Shown: positions 23,861 to 35,634, numbered from the stretch's first letter. The stretch: 64,000 bases of DNA from Clytia hemisphaerica (GCA_902728285.1 CACVBU010000363.1:124001-188000), one strand, 5' to 3'. The notes: generated by a model from the letters alone, not told the origin. Numbers and translations are program-made.

Positions 23861-24154
23861 TACACGTTTTTTTTTTATAAGGAACCTTAACTTTGCTCTG
23901 AGCCTGGAGTTCCTTATTTTTGCAGAGAATTTCAGTCTCAAAGTTCCTTATCGAGTTCCTTACTACATAGGAAATTTTGAACTTTTTGCCCCTTGAAAGA
24001 TCGAAATTTGGTCAAATTAGTCCCAATAAGGTACATTATTTTCAAATCCACTTATTCTCAGCCTGAGCAGTTCCTTAACAATTCCTTATTTTTTGAACCA
24101 TTTTCAGCCTCGAGTTCCTTATAAATGTGTTCCTTATATAAAAAAAAACGTGTA
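23861..24154 (+). mobile_element. GTTCCTTA word-array MITE (second word-switched form)
   Basis: TACACG-T(n)-ATAAGGAAC start and GTTCCTTATATAAAAAAAAACGTGTA end. Eight words, all TTCCTTA, at the positions where other copies have GTTCTTA or ATTCTTA, including the close pair (spacer tcga) and the terminal pair 15 bp apart. The middle is homologous to the middle of 17260-17598. Confidence 0.75.
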
Positions 24155-24639
24155 GTACGATTTTTGAGAATGCAAGTTTGAGAGCGGAGTTTGCCATATT
24201 TGGTATGCTATGTTTTATAGTCATCCAAAAAAGATTCTAAGATTAAGAAGGAGATTTTCTTTCTTAACGTTTAACTACTGTCTCCAAAGTCTGGCAGTTC
24301 ACCTTATCCGAAAACTGTGTTTTCCTTATTTTAATTATCCTTAGCCTTTTCGAACTATTTTTTTTTTTTAAGTAACCAGTTTTCTATAATCTCTGCAAAG
24401 TTGCTGCCTCAATTTGCATATTTTAATTTTGCAATCGCGGTCTTAAAGATGCTCTCCGTCACAGGGTTTTATGATATTAATCTCACATGGTTTTATGATA
24501 TTAATCTCACATGGTTTTTTCGTATTTTCTTTTTAGTGGAAGCTCGGTACCGTGAAAATGAATCATTCATTGCGAGAGCGGAATGGTCATAACAACACAC
24601 AAGCAAATCAAGCGAAATCAAAATTCTTGACTGGTATTC

Positions 24640-24798
24640 TTTGGATTAGCATTGGAAACGGAGATCGTTAAAATTTTGCTTGATTGGATAAAAAAACAGA
24701 ACAGGCATTGTTTTGCGATTGGATAAAACAGGGTTGACGCAAGCAAGTTGATTGGATAATCGAAAAGTGACGCTGTCATCGATTGGATAAAAAATCGT
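24640..24798 (+). promoter_or_regulatory. array of five inverted CCAAT boxes followed by a splice donor
   Basis: ATTGG occurs at about 24651, 24683, 24718, 24751 and 24782, spaced 31-35 bp, four of them in the longer string ATTGGATAA. The run ends in ATC|GTAAGTAT (GT at 24797), a strong donor consensus. It resembles an NF-Y-type promoter with a short non-coding first exon, but no coding exon could be tied to it downstream. Confidence 0.4.
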
Positions 24799-24799
24799 A

Positions 24800-26250
24800 A
24801 GTATCTTAATTTTTAAGACATTTCATTCCAAATAAATCCTTTTCTTAATAAATTGCTATAAAACTGCGTTTCCAAACTACTCAGGATCCTTTTGCCCTAT
24901 ATGACTGCTTGATGAGGGTTTTCATAAGGGCGGATTAATATCTTAGCATCACTGTGCTTCATAGTGTGCTTTTGATTAATGGCAATAAGTTTTTTCATAT
25001 TGTTTGCCGTGATGGTATTTTTACTATGTTTTTATCACGAGCAGCTCTTCATTTTTTTTTGCTCATTTTAAAATGACCTTTTGCGATGTTATGTTTTAAT
25101 GTAAAGTGTGCCAAATATTTCGGTAGATTTATCTGTATGGCTTTTATGTAATGGGACTTTATATGGTGTTTTGATTTTAATTTTTATTATATTTTGCTTT
25201 GGATTGCACTGTTTCGTGTCTTATTAAAAGCTAATCTGTGCAAAATAGCAATGACCTGGCACAGAGAAAAGCTATAGTCTAAAACAGTACTAGGCTGACA
25301 GGAGAGAGTTTTATCCTGTTATCTTTTATGTGGAAATTAACGAGAAATTGGCTTTAGAAATTAGGTGTAAATTGTATGTATTTCGTATTATATTGAAATC
25401 AACTATGGATAATAATATTAAGCCTTTATCTTGAAATTTCGATATAAGTCTGTGATTTTTTACCGGAGTTTCTGTCCAAACGATGTGAATAAAACAGGTT
25501 CTAATTGACTCTGGTTAGAGTTGACGTCTTTGCTTTAAAACAAAATGTATCAATTATTATGCTGACTTTAGGAATCTCAAACTAAGGCCAAACAGTGCTA
25601 AAATAGTATGGGGAACTGATAATTCAGGTGATAAAAATCTCTGCACGTGTAGAGCTGCCTGAATAGCTCTGTTTTTTTCCTGCATCTATTTTGTCTATCC
25701 CCTTACTTAGCATCTTGGATTAATCAGATTAAACTGTGTTTGTTTTTTTGGAACAAATATAACTGGGACTCTGTACTGTGTTTCAGTTTCATATTTTTGC
25801 CCAGTAGTCTTTTACGTACGAAATTCTCCTTTTGTGAAAAAGGGGGAATTGTTATCATATAATATTATGAGGTCATTACTTTTTGTTGAAATTCGACGTT
25901 GTCACAGACTGAATTCTTTCAACTTGGCTAGTTATTTTTTCCAAAAATCTGTAGCCAAATTGAAGAACTTTTATTTTGGGCAATTTTAGTTTCAGTAAAT
26001 AAGTAAGCGACCGTCTTGTTATATTTAGTTTGTTGTGTCTATGTGCTGTGGGCATAACAGGCTTTCAGTTAAGATGTCGGAAGCCACTGTATTTAGAAGT
26101 TGGTTTTTGTTTTATATTGATTTCTTCGTTAGTTGGTTAAGGTACCCCCTGGTATGTATCTCCCTTGCAACTCATTTTCTCACCCCGAAATGTTCGTTTG
26201 AGAGCTGTCCGCTAGCTTGTGCCGTTTCTCTTACGGAGCCATGAACAAGT
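24800..26250. other. AT-rich stretch without recognised gene or repeat
   Basis: T-rich sequence with no long open frame and none of the MITE families seen elsewhere. It may be intron or 3' UTR of an unrecognised transcript starting at the CCAAT array; that is inference only. Confidence 0.35.
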
Positions 26251-26619
26251 ATACGTGCTATGCGCGTAAATACGAATACGTGCTATGCGCGTAAATCCGA
26301 ATACGTGCTATGCGCGTAAATATGAATACGTGCTATGCGCGTAAATACGAATACGTGCTATGCGCGTAAATACGAATACGTGCTATGCGCGTAAATACGA
26401 ATACGTGTTATGCGCGTAAATACGGATACGTGCTATGTGCGTAAATACGGATACGTGTCATGCGCGTAAATACGAATATGTGCTATGCGCGTAAATACGA
26501 ATACGTGCTATGCGCGTAAATACGGATACGTGCTATGTGCGTAAGTACGGATACGTGCTATGTGCGTAAGTATGGATACGTGTCATGCGCGTAAGTACGA
26601 ATATGTGCTATGCACCGAG
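26251..26619. repeat. 25-bp minisatellite, about 14.7 copies
   Basis: Unit ATACGTGCTATGCGCGTAAATACGA repeats in perfect 25-bp register from 26251 with no indels. Copies 8, 9 and 12-14 share variants (GGATACG, TGTGC, GTAAG), suggesting block duplication within the array. It is CpG-rich in an AT-rich setting. Confidence 0.95.
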
Positions 26620-27079
26620 TAATCAGAATCTGCTTGGAGATTAGATTTACCAAGGTTAAGACAATTAATATATCTTTAGATTGAAGTAAGGTGACGTAGA
26701 AAAAAACAACGAAGTAAAAATGCCTCCATCAAAGCAAAGCAAAGTTACAAAGTTCAAGAATTTTTTTCTTCTGTTTTTAAAGAAAATTTCGCAATAAAAA
26801 TTTTTAGAAAGTTTTATAACCTTAAAAGTGATTCGCTTCCGAATGAAAAGTTACAGTCATTTTTAATATTTTGTTTTTAAAATATTTGCACAGTGGTGTA
26901 TACTGCACAAATATCATCACCCTCACTTTCAATTATGATTCTGGAGGGAATAAATTCTTAAGCGTTCTTTAATTTTCCGTAAAAAAATGTATTTTGGATG
27001 ATTTGGGCTACATGGTTTGAATAAAGTTAAGTTTATATGTTCCTTGGCATTCTTTTTGAGAAAATCGGAACTTTTTCTT

Positions 27080-27261
27080 TACACCTTTTATAAGAACAAT
27101 TTTATGAGAACAGGCCAAAATCTAATTACAATTTGAATAAAAAAAACACCTCAACTTTGCGTCAAGATAAGACCAGCATAAGAAAATTTTGTGACTCAAA
27201 GTGCTTAAAAAGGACGGCCGAGCCTTGACAAAGCCTTACTGGCTCTTATAAAAAAAGAGTT
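27080..27261 (-). mobile_element. GTTCTTA-family MITE, short copy
   Basis: TACACCTTTTATAAGAAC start, ATGAGAACAGGCCAAAA near the left end, and GGCTCTTATAAAAAAAGAGT at the right. Internal words largely lost. Confidence 0.45.
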
Positions 27262-27666
27262 TGATTCTGAGTAAGATTATAAATTTGTCTAAAATTCTGA
27301 ACTTTTAAATTGTGAAATTGTGAGTTTTCATTGTTTGTTCATCGAAAGCAACTTCTATAATTTCTTATGCTCCAAACAATGTGCTCAAAATAGAGGGTAT
27401 GTCTGTACTTATAGACCAAAAATTACAAACCATCTGATTATCCCTATAACAACAAGCATGACTTATTAAGTTGATATTAACTTGAAAATTTGAGTTTTCT
27501 TCTTCCATATCAGGCTTTGCACTAAACATCTAAATTACACCTTTACTAAAGATGGTCCATAAGTTGGCAAAGGTTCCCTCTTATAGTGATCTTAACAAAT
27601 TGATGTAACATTCATCTCAGATAAAACTTATCAATTTTCACGACATTTCTTTTCTGTATCTTTCCA

Positions 27667-27944
27667 TACACTTTTTTTATAAGAGTCAATAAAATTTGCT
27701 GCTGAGGTTATTATTCTTATTTTTTTGGCACTTTGATCCACAAATTGTTCTTATCCTGTTCTTATTTATAGTATATAATTGGGGTATTTTAGGCGTTATA
27801 CCTAATTTCTACTACTTTGACCCCTCCTAAGTTACTTGAAATTGAGGAATTTCAGGCTCCGCATTGTTCTCAAATTGTTCTTATTTTTTGGCGTTTGCCA
27901 TATATTTGCCATGAAATTGTTCTAATAAAAGAAAAAAGTTCGTA
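27667..27944 (+). mobile_element. GTTCTTA word-array MITE
   Basis: TACACTTTTTTTATAAGAG start; GTTCTTA pair separated by tcct (about 27748-27766); another word pair in CATTGTTCTCAAATTGTTCT (about 27863) followed by TTTTTTGGCG; final TTGTTCTAATAAAAG. Confidence 0.6.
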
Positions 27945-29679
27945 GATGTAGATCTCGTAGAAATATGTCGATCTGCAAATAAGGTTATTTAAATGTTACA
28001 GCCTTTTTTCTACTCTCTCATATCGACCTAAATTAAGTGCCCCATTTTCCCCTTTTTTAAGTTTGTTGTTGTTCGTAGTGTGACATCTTTATAAATATTT
28101 AACAATTTCCCAGGTTCTCAAGAAATTTTATTCACATCTATTCAGCGATCTCCCTCAAGAAATTTATTAATATCTTAATGACTTTGTTGGCGAGCGTAAA
28201 AAATCATCATTCTTCAAAAAGTATGTTATGATAACACGCAGGATGAAATATTATACATACTGTAGTCTTTATATAGAAAAAAAGCCAGATATTTTTGTTT
28301 CGCCCTTCCTTATTTTACTTGGATTTTGTTGGAAATTGGAAAATTAGATCACCCTGGTGTTTCGTTTCACTACTTTCTTTTTTGGAACGAATTCTAGACG
28401 TTGGAAGAAATTTTCTCGACTGACGGAGGCGTATTCTTATGCTCGAATTTTGTCATGATTTGGAAAAGTATTTTTGTGTGCTTGAATTTTGTCGCGATTG
28501 CTTTCTATGATATTCTGATGGTGGATTGGCGCCCCCTCCGCACACTAAAGCTCTGTAGAAGCAGGCCACCTTCCCATGGTAGAGGAATAATATATAAGAT
28601 AATCTATAAGAAATTTTAATTGCACCCGACAATCTCCCAAACAGAGTTTACCAGACCTCCGCTTCAAAATCCGTTTGTGCGGTCAGCCTAAATTACGCAA
28701 TCCCAACCTTTCGATTGTTGAGAAATTTCCCGAACTTCAGAGCGATTCAAATTCCAAAAATATTTTATGACGGTCTTCTCCTTGACTGGAAAATTTTTAC
28801 ATCCCTCCCTCCGCGGGCAGAAAATAGCGAGAATTGAGGTGTACTGCTTTGTCCTTCGTTCCCTTGACTTTACTATTTAAAATTGATAGTTGGTAGTGCT
28901 TCACTGGACTAAATTATGGTCCATAAAATATTTTTGTTCCATAATTCTGAACTAATGGGAAGAATTAGTGGCTTTAATGGCAAATATATCCTAGGATCGT
29001 ATTGAAAAGAATCTCGGACTATTTTCTGTCACTGAGCTATTCGAATTTTAACAATGTCCGATTATCTGCTTCCATTCAAGTTTAGATGTAATCATTCTAT
29101 ACAAAGTTACATGAAAAAACCTTTTTTGAATGAATGATGTTTTTTTGCCATTCCCCTGCTGATATTTCACGTGAAAAAGGAGGACCCCCGGATTTCCTTT
29201 GGGCTATATCTTCTTCTCTATTAAAATTTTGAACTAACCGTCTCATTTTCGATTTTCCTCTGGAAAGGGCAATTTGGCCAAATAAATACTTGTAAATTTT
29301 TTCTTCGCTTTACCGATATTACATTGTTGGAGTACCTGTTGAAGCGTTAGGGTGTATTTTAAAGGTTTTCTTTTTATATAAGTTATTCCGTTTCATATCA
29401 GACACATATCTCATATCAGGAGAGTGTCTTGCTATTGTTATATTATGCTGATATAAGCAAAAAATTGTTTCTCTTTTCCTCTTGCTGACCAATCTTGCTC
29501 CACTTCTGTGTCAAAACAATGTGAAAAAGCTTGTGAATTAAAATTGATGAGTAAGCAAACGATATCACCCTTATTTAAAAACAAAACCTTTAAAGGGTTT
29601 ACTGCACTAGTTCTTAAATTTATTTGAAAAGGCTTGGGGTATTTAGGCAAAAAATAGTGTCGGATACTTGCGAGCAATA

Positions 29680-29920
29680 AGGGTCCTTTTTTAAACCCTC
29701 GAAAGTTCCCAAAAGGGTACATAAGCCATATAAATTAGATATTGAGTCTCTGAAAGGGTCCTCCAGAAATTACGAAATATCAAAAAAAATTCTCATAATT
29801 TGGATTAAAATTTGAGAATTTTTGCTGAAAATTTAGAAAAATAGTCTTTCGAAGACTGTAAAAGAAGTCCGAAAAGGGACAAAAATTCATTCTCTCAAAG
29901 GGTCGATTTTCGAACTTGAG
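29680..29920 (+). repeat. AAGGGTC word-array element, decayed
   Basis: AAGGGT words at about 29682, 29714, 29753 and 29908, plus AAAAGGGAC near 29873, separated by AT-rich body sequence. Spacing and word resemble 17260-17598. Ends not resolved. Confidence 0.4.
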
Positions 29921-30744
29921 CTCAGACATACCCGTCACATGGCAAACCTACAGTAGTTTCCCAGCGTTGTGCACTTTCTGAGGGAAACTCCAAAGTTTTA
30001 AGCGATGTTTTAAGCGATGTTTTGTTTATAGATCATTTGCTTTTAAAGGAAAGGGCCAACACAAAACAGCCCTGGGTTCGAAGCGATTGAACTATAACTC
30101 TACTATACGTGAAATTGAATTACGGGTTTGAGTTGAGTCACTATTGTTTAAATGTGCCCTGGGTTTCATTTTTATAAAACAATGGTTCCTTTTCAAAGTC
30201 TCTCATTTGCTGTTAAAAATTTCCAATGAATCTAAGGGCCTCAAATATCCCGTTGTATTGTCCTATTGGCTGACAATAGAAACCCTATTTCAATCTCTGC
30301 TTGATGCCAACTATATTCATGATATTTTGTCTTCAAGACATCCTTTTCCCAACAATTAAAACTCTACTTTTTAGGGGAATTCCGGCTTCTCCTAAGCTCT
30401 TTATAAACAGATGCCGTCAAAATGGGCTCAAACATTTTTTCTGTTTTTGCTTTACAGAGAGAAAGTTATAGTTATGAAAAAGTCGGTGTCATTTTCCAAA
30501 TGCTAACAGAATATCTTATAGCTTTTTAATTGTACCCTAATCCCAGGGTTCTTTGTATTCTATCTTCCTATAAAACATATCGTTATTGGAAAAAATATTA
30601 TTGAAATGTTTCTTACGGGACTTATATTGCATAATCTTAGAATTTTGTAATTTTGATTGAGAGCACAACCGTCTTGTTTATATCGATGGCAATACCCAAA
30701 CATTCGACACTCCACTAGCAAATTGTCAGAAGTTTGAAAAAATA

Positions 30745-30919
30745 TACAGCGGAGTCTCTTTAACTCGAACCTTTATAACTGTCTCCTTAATTCGAACAAG
30801 TTTTAATGGTTCCTTCAGTTAACAATGACTTAGAAACCTTACTTCATAACTCGAAATTTCCTTAACTCGAACAAATTTGTGTTCCTCGTGCGTGTTCGAG
30901 TTATGGAGACTCCACTGTA
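30745..30919. mobile_element. pogo/Tigger-like MITE
   Basis: Ends TACAGCGGAGTCTC and GAGACTCCACTGTA with TAACTCGAA/TTCGAGTTA just inside; TA at both ends fits a TA target duplication. A related copy ends at 42561. Confidence 0.65.
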
Positions 30920-31572
30920 GTATTTGTTTATTTAAAATGATTAGTATTCCGAACTGAAAGAAAAGGGGTGCATGGGTGTATGCCTTTTTATTTCGATCAG
31001 TGTATTTGGGTGCTTCTTTTAAGAAAGATTAGAGTTAAAATATTATTTTGGCTAAAGTTTTTACGTAGGATTTAAACGAATCTCGATTAAAGAAAGGAAA
31101 GAAGAAAAAGGGCTTTGAAATTAAAGATTGGAGGTGCGTTTCGCTACTGGTTTCAGATTTCGAAAATTATTTTCCAAAAGAAGTTGAAAGTTTGTTGAAA
31201 CTTTATGCTTTAAATCTCACTTATCTTTTATTCTACCCTTCCAAAAACCCAGCTTCTTAATCTCCATACAACCTTATTGGGATGGTCTGAACGTTAGATG
31301 GACGTCCATTCAACGCTTTGTATCAGCAACTGAAAAGGGGAGTAATATCTGCTATGGGCGTGGTCTGAAATTAGCAAACATTTATTTTTGTACCAGTCTT
31401 GTATACTTTTATAATTTTGATGTTTTAGACCTTATCTTTTAAAATTAGAAGTATAGAAAATTAGAACTGCTAATTTGTGTACAGACCATTTTAGGTTCAG
31501 TACTTTTGCTTGTATATACTGAGTTTATACCATATGCAAGTTTTATTCTTTTTCCATAAAGCGTCTCAGTAA

Positions 31573-31722
31573 GACCAAGTTCACACGCTACGGTTCCGTT
31601 TCGCTCCAAAACGAAATGAAGCCATTTAATTGGCTAAAATTGACGTAAGAACTAAATTTAACCAATAGCGTGGCTTCATTTCGTTTCGGAGTGAAACGAA
31701 ACCGTAGCGTGTGAACGTGGTC
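31573..31722. mobile_element. 150-bp hairpin MITE
   Basis: The left arm starts GACCAAGTTCACACGCTACG and the right arm ends with its near-complement; arms are about 55 bp with few mismatches (GCTACGGTT, CGTTTCG, ATGAAGCCA on the left, complements on the right). No clear target duplication. Confidence 0.65.
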
Positions 31723-32420
31723 TCGATGTCCCCTTAACCATTGTTTTGAGTTTGGCGTTATAATCGTTGAATATGCAAAAATTATTCAAGCATTTTGTTA
31801 TTGAGTCATGATAGAGCTTGCTGCCTATACAGTTGTCTATTGCCTGGAGTTATAGATCTGATAATTAGTTCCAGTCAAGCTTGCAGGACTGTGATCCTTT
31901 TCCCGCCCTCCATCTCTACTGGAAAGAATTTTCTTTTTCTGAGCTTTTTTCAGCATGACCATGAACATGTTCTAAGGCTGCAGTTTTTGGGAACGATTTT
32001 GTGTATTTTACTGCAATCACTGTTTTATGTTTATTGAATTGCTTCCATACTTACTGTCCAAATCATTCCAGCCAGGATAGCAAGACTGTTCGTATGAACC
32101 TCCCCTCTCTACATGATTGTAATAGTTACTTGGAATGATGGTATTTCATACCTATTTAAAGTAACGCCTCCAGTTAGTGTGGTCTTGACTACTAGAACCA
32201 TGGTGAAAGATATCGAGGTTTTAGTGTATTTTAACGTTTTCTTCAGAATTAAGTTCGGGCGGGAATTGTTATTTTTAGCACTTCCACTTTCTTTCATTGA
32301 ATATTTCGTAAGTAAGTCTTAGATAAAACACACTAATGTTTATGAAGAAAACCTCTCAAAAAATATTTGTTTTGTCGTTTTAAGTTTTTAGGTTTATTTC
32401 GACTTGACTCGCTTCCTTCA

Positions 32421-32575
32421 TACACCTTTTCGACCGTAGCCGCCAATTACCGCGCGGGCATTTTTTTTCCGTTTTACCATACCCTAAAACCGTCCCAGTC
32501 TTCTTTTCGCACCAGACAATCGAAAAAAGTGTAAAAAAAGGACTGGATCGAGTTTAGGGTGGTAATATTAATACC
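32421..32575. mobile_element. TACACCTTTTCGACCGTA MITE, copy 1 (right end lost)
   Basis: Left terminus TACACCTTTTCGACCGTAG shared with 34774 and 42594. Inside lies a second inverted repeat (CCCTAAAACCG...CAGTC and its complement ending TTTAGGGTGGTAAT). Confidence 0.6.
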
Positions 32576-32644
32576 AAAAAAGCTTCTTCTTTTTTTTAAT
32601 CTATAATTTTTTTCTATGTGTAAATTTCATTTAGCCTGGATATT

Positions 32645-32890
32645 ATTCATATTCAGGCTCCTTTGAGACTGTATTTTAACATAAAATGTTCATAAAAACT
32701 AGTTATTTGTGCGATATTCATTTTAATTATACAGTTTTTAAACTTCACTCAAAGATTATGACCTGACTGAATGACCATTCATATTCAGGCTTCTTATTTT
32801 AACATTTTTACCTTTACGACGTCCATTTAATTGTATGATATTGATTTTGATTATGCAGTTTTCAAACTTCAGTCAAAATTATAATATGGT
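32645..32890 (+). repeat. imperfect tandem duplication, about 125 bp unit
   Basis: ATTCATATTCAGGCT at about 32646 and 32786 begins two units, each ending with a CAGTTTT..AAACTTCA segment (about 32730 and 32858). The units have diverged by indels. Confidence 0.6.
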
Positions 32891-34272
32891 GTCGTCAGGG
32901 GGCAATCAAAATAATATTTTATCCACCTATTCCTTACAAAGTTTGACAGAAACATATTTTGTTTAATATTATAAGTCTCGACTATCTTTCAGGCAGATAA
33001 AGGAATATACTCTTTTTCTCAGAAAAGAAGTTTTGTTTTGGGGAATGATGGAGGATAAGAGCTGGATTAATTTTATCACACAAGAATGATTAGTTTATTG
33101 AATGGTAGGCTTCCTTCGGTCATGCCCAGTTTTATCTGTATTGTGAGACTTTATTAAACAGATGGCGCGCTATAAATAGACGTTGTTCATAAACTTTATT
33201 ATAACTGCTTTAACTGTAAATCTTATCTTTAGTCGCAGTATATGCTGTCATTTTAGGTGAAATATCTTTCCAACAATAATCAAAATGGAATAATTGATTA
33301 TTTTTATCTGTAATTTTCCGAAGTTTGTTATCACTGCAAAGAAGAAGGACGATACATCTTCTGTTATCTACTCACGCAGCTGCGCTGGGTTGCTGGGCGA
33401 TTTGTTTCTTACGGGCGCTTTAACCCTTTAAAGTGCCATTACTGCACTTTTTTAATTTCAAGTCGCGTTCACACCCTTGAATGGGAAAGAATTACCATCT
33501 CATTCGGGCAGGGTAAAAAAATAAGGCGTTTTATCGACTATACTGTAGATTGCAAATTAAACGCTGAAATTAAAACGTTGAAAGTCGAATCTATATAGAA
33601 ATGAAGTTCGAGTTTTGAAACGTAGCTCTACCGGGCAACTGTTACCCAATCAAAACATAGCAGAGACTCGAGAAAATATCTTTAGAGTTTTGGCAGGAAG
33701 TTGCTTAGTTTGATTTAGTTTTAGCCCAAAAAATTATCATTTTTGGGATGACAAATCTTTCTTTTAAATTCATTACCAGGCCCCCAAAAAGCCTACCGCG
33801 CCGCTAAGGGTTGATAGATGTATTAGAATTGATACGATGATTGGATAAAATAATTTAGAAAGCTTCAGCGTATCACTTCCTTTTGTGTCTTGTGCATTCC
33901 TTTTGTTTTTTATTATTTATTTCTAGCTTCCAAATTGGGTTTTTGTTACAGATTGTCATGGTTATTCGCTAGTTTGTATTTTCTTCAGTGCATATAACTT
34001 CACTCCTCATGTTTTAATCATTTCAAAAGTCCTTCAAAAGAAGAGGGGAAATTGTTGCTTTATGGGATTAATTTATGATAAGGTCCCATCATGCAATAGT
34101 CAATACAAAGGATTGAGGATTTGAAACATTAGAAGAAGAAATCAAAATGGGATTAAGATTGAACTGTGATAAACATTATAATATCCACCGAACTCTAAAT
34201 TAGAAAATAGAATGGGTTCCATCCCTCAAGCCTTTGAGACTCAAGAAAAGTACGCGTTGCTTTTTGTCGTTA

Positions 34273-34413
34273 GCCAGGCCTGGCGGAACAACCCTAAAAG
34301 TGGGGAGGCTGAAGGCTCAGATAAAATTTGCTAGGAATTTGAGAACAAAATCTCAATTGCTCAAAAGTGGGGAAGCTGAAGTCTCCCCAGTCTCTCCGCT
34401 TCCGCTGGGCCTG
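34273..34413. mobile_element. short MITE with CAGGCC..GCGGAA termini
   Basis: Left CCAGGCCTGGCGGAA and right TTCCGCTGGGCCTG are inverted. AAAAGTGGGGAGGCTGAAG and AAAAGTGGGGAAGCTGAAG form an internal direct pair. CAGG-type ends suggest a hAT relative; no duplication confirmed. Confidence 0.5.
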
Positions 34414-34773
34414 TAAGCGACTTATTTTAGAGTTCGACTAAGTCCGATTCATCATTTTTATAGTTCAGTTCTTATACAGAAGATTATTTACATTTTCAAT
34501 TCATTTTATGAGAACTTTTACGCTACAAATATGTTTTTATTATTCGATGTCCGCAATCATAACAAGAGGATTTCCATGTCGCCAGGAATTTCGGTAAAAT
34601 ATCGGTACCCTGGAAATTTACGGTACGATTTGATTGCTTTGATACTGGGGACGGACTTAGGGTAGTTTGTATTGCTGGTTGTTATAATATCACGTGTTTT
34701 TTATCTCTTTTTAAGACTCGCAGCCAAAAGTTACCCAAAGGTAAAGAAAACTTCTATTGAAGTTGGTTCTCAA

Positions 34774-34949
34774 TACACCTTTTCGACCGTAGCCGCCAAT
34801 TTACCACCCTAAAATCGTCCCAGTCTTTTTTTCGCACCTATACAGTCAATAGAAAAAGGTGTAAAAAAGGGTTTGGATCGAGTTTAGAGGGATAATTAAA
34901 TAATAAAGTGGCACACGCCCGACCACACGACTACGGTTGAAAAGGTTAT
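34774..34949. mobile_element. TACACCTTTTCGACCGTA MITE, copy 2
   Basis: Full-length copy with an internal inverted repeat and a GCCCGACCACACGACTACGG right end. The right terminus is decayed (GAAAAGGTTATC for GAAAAGGTGTA). Confidence 0.65.
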
Positions 34950-35313
34950 CAAGAGGATCACTCTTTTACCATAATTTAGTCACTATAAGGGTGAGTCCTC
35001 CTGGGGTCCTCCTGGTCCGGGCCCGGGTTCGGGCTTTTACGCACCTGCCAAGCTTAGTAACCCGGAGTAGCACCAATATAAGTTTTCACTTTTGGACCAT
35101 CGAAGCAATTTAATTTTAAATTCATGTATAAAAACTTCAAAAACAACGTCATTTGTAATCAGATTTCTTGATTATCTTGTTTAGATCAAGATTCACTTTC
35201 AAAACAGTTTGATTTTGTATTGACGACTTCATGAGAGGTTATTCGATCAGTTGTGCATAAATGTCGGATTGTTTGATGAGATATTTCATCACCTTTTGGT
35301 TCAGTATCGTACC

Positions 35314-35469
35314 GCAGTAGCGTAGACAAAGGTGGGGTCGCAAAATTTGTGTAGGAGAGCAGATTTTTATGACACAAAAATATCTTTTTATATTATGAAT
35401 AGATAATTACAGTGTCATAAACATCTGCTCCTCTACACAAATTTTGCGCCCCTCCTGTCTACGCTACTG
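35314..35469. mobile_element. hAT-like hairpin MITE
   Basis: CAGTAGCGTAGACA at the left and TGTCTACGCTACTG at the right; the arms continue inward for about 60 bp to ATGACAC. Flanks GTACCG and GTGCCG are similar but an exact 8-bp duplication is not seen. Confidence 0.6.
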
Positions 35470-35482
35470 GTGCCGTGTTTTT

Positions 35483-35634
35483 GGATAGTTAACCAAAAAG
35501 TCCGCTCAACAATCATATCACTTTCTGACCACTGATAGGTCGATTTGGTTTGATTACATCATAGTTTTGAGATTCAACTTATCAGATTTACTTAATTATT
35601 GAGCGGACTTTTGGATACTTAACCGTAAGCTCGG
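35483..35634. mobile_element. hairpin MITE with AAGTCCGCTCAA arms
   Basis: GGATAGTTAACC-AAAAAGTCCGCTCAACAAT at the left; the right arm ATTATTGAGCGGACTTTT followed by GGATACTTAACC is its complement. It lies 13 bp from the preceding MITE. Confidence 0.55.

Larger units (their letters stand above)
19826..24600. other. gene-poor stretch dense in short DNA elements
   Basis: No protein gene recognised. Contents listed separately: a hAT-type MITE (20651-20781), word-array MITEs (20959-21223, 21248-21505, 22069-22612, 23861-24154), the G-run element (22235-22542), and a second hAT-type MITE (22704-23003). A CTTC/CCTT microsatellite lies at about 20150-20165. A 26-bp tandem duplication ending TTAATCTCACATGG lies at about 24466-24520. 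The rest is AT-rich with only short chance ORFs. Confidence 0.5.
26620..34200. other. gene-poor stretch with scattered MITEs
   Basis: No protein gene recognised. It holds word-array elements (27080-27261, 27667-27944, 29680-29920), a pogo-like MITE (30745-30919), a hairpin MITE (31573-31722), a CGACCGTA MITE (32421-32575) and an imperfect tandem duplication (32645-32890). The remainder is AT-rich unique sequence; short ORFs in it look like chance. Confidence 0.5.

Noticed and set aside
26251..26619. Regular repeats resembling a CRISPR array
   Set aside because: The units are back-to-back 25-mers with no unique spacers, in a eukaryotic genome: a minisatellite.
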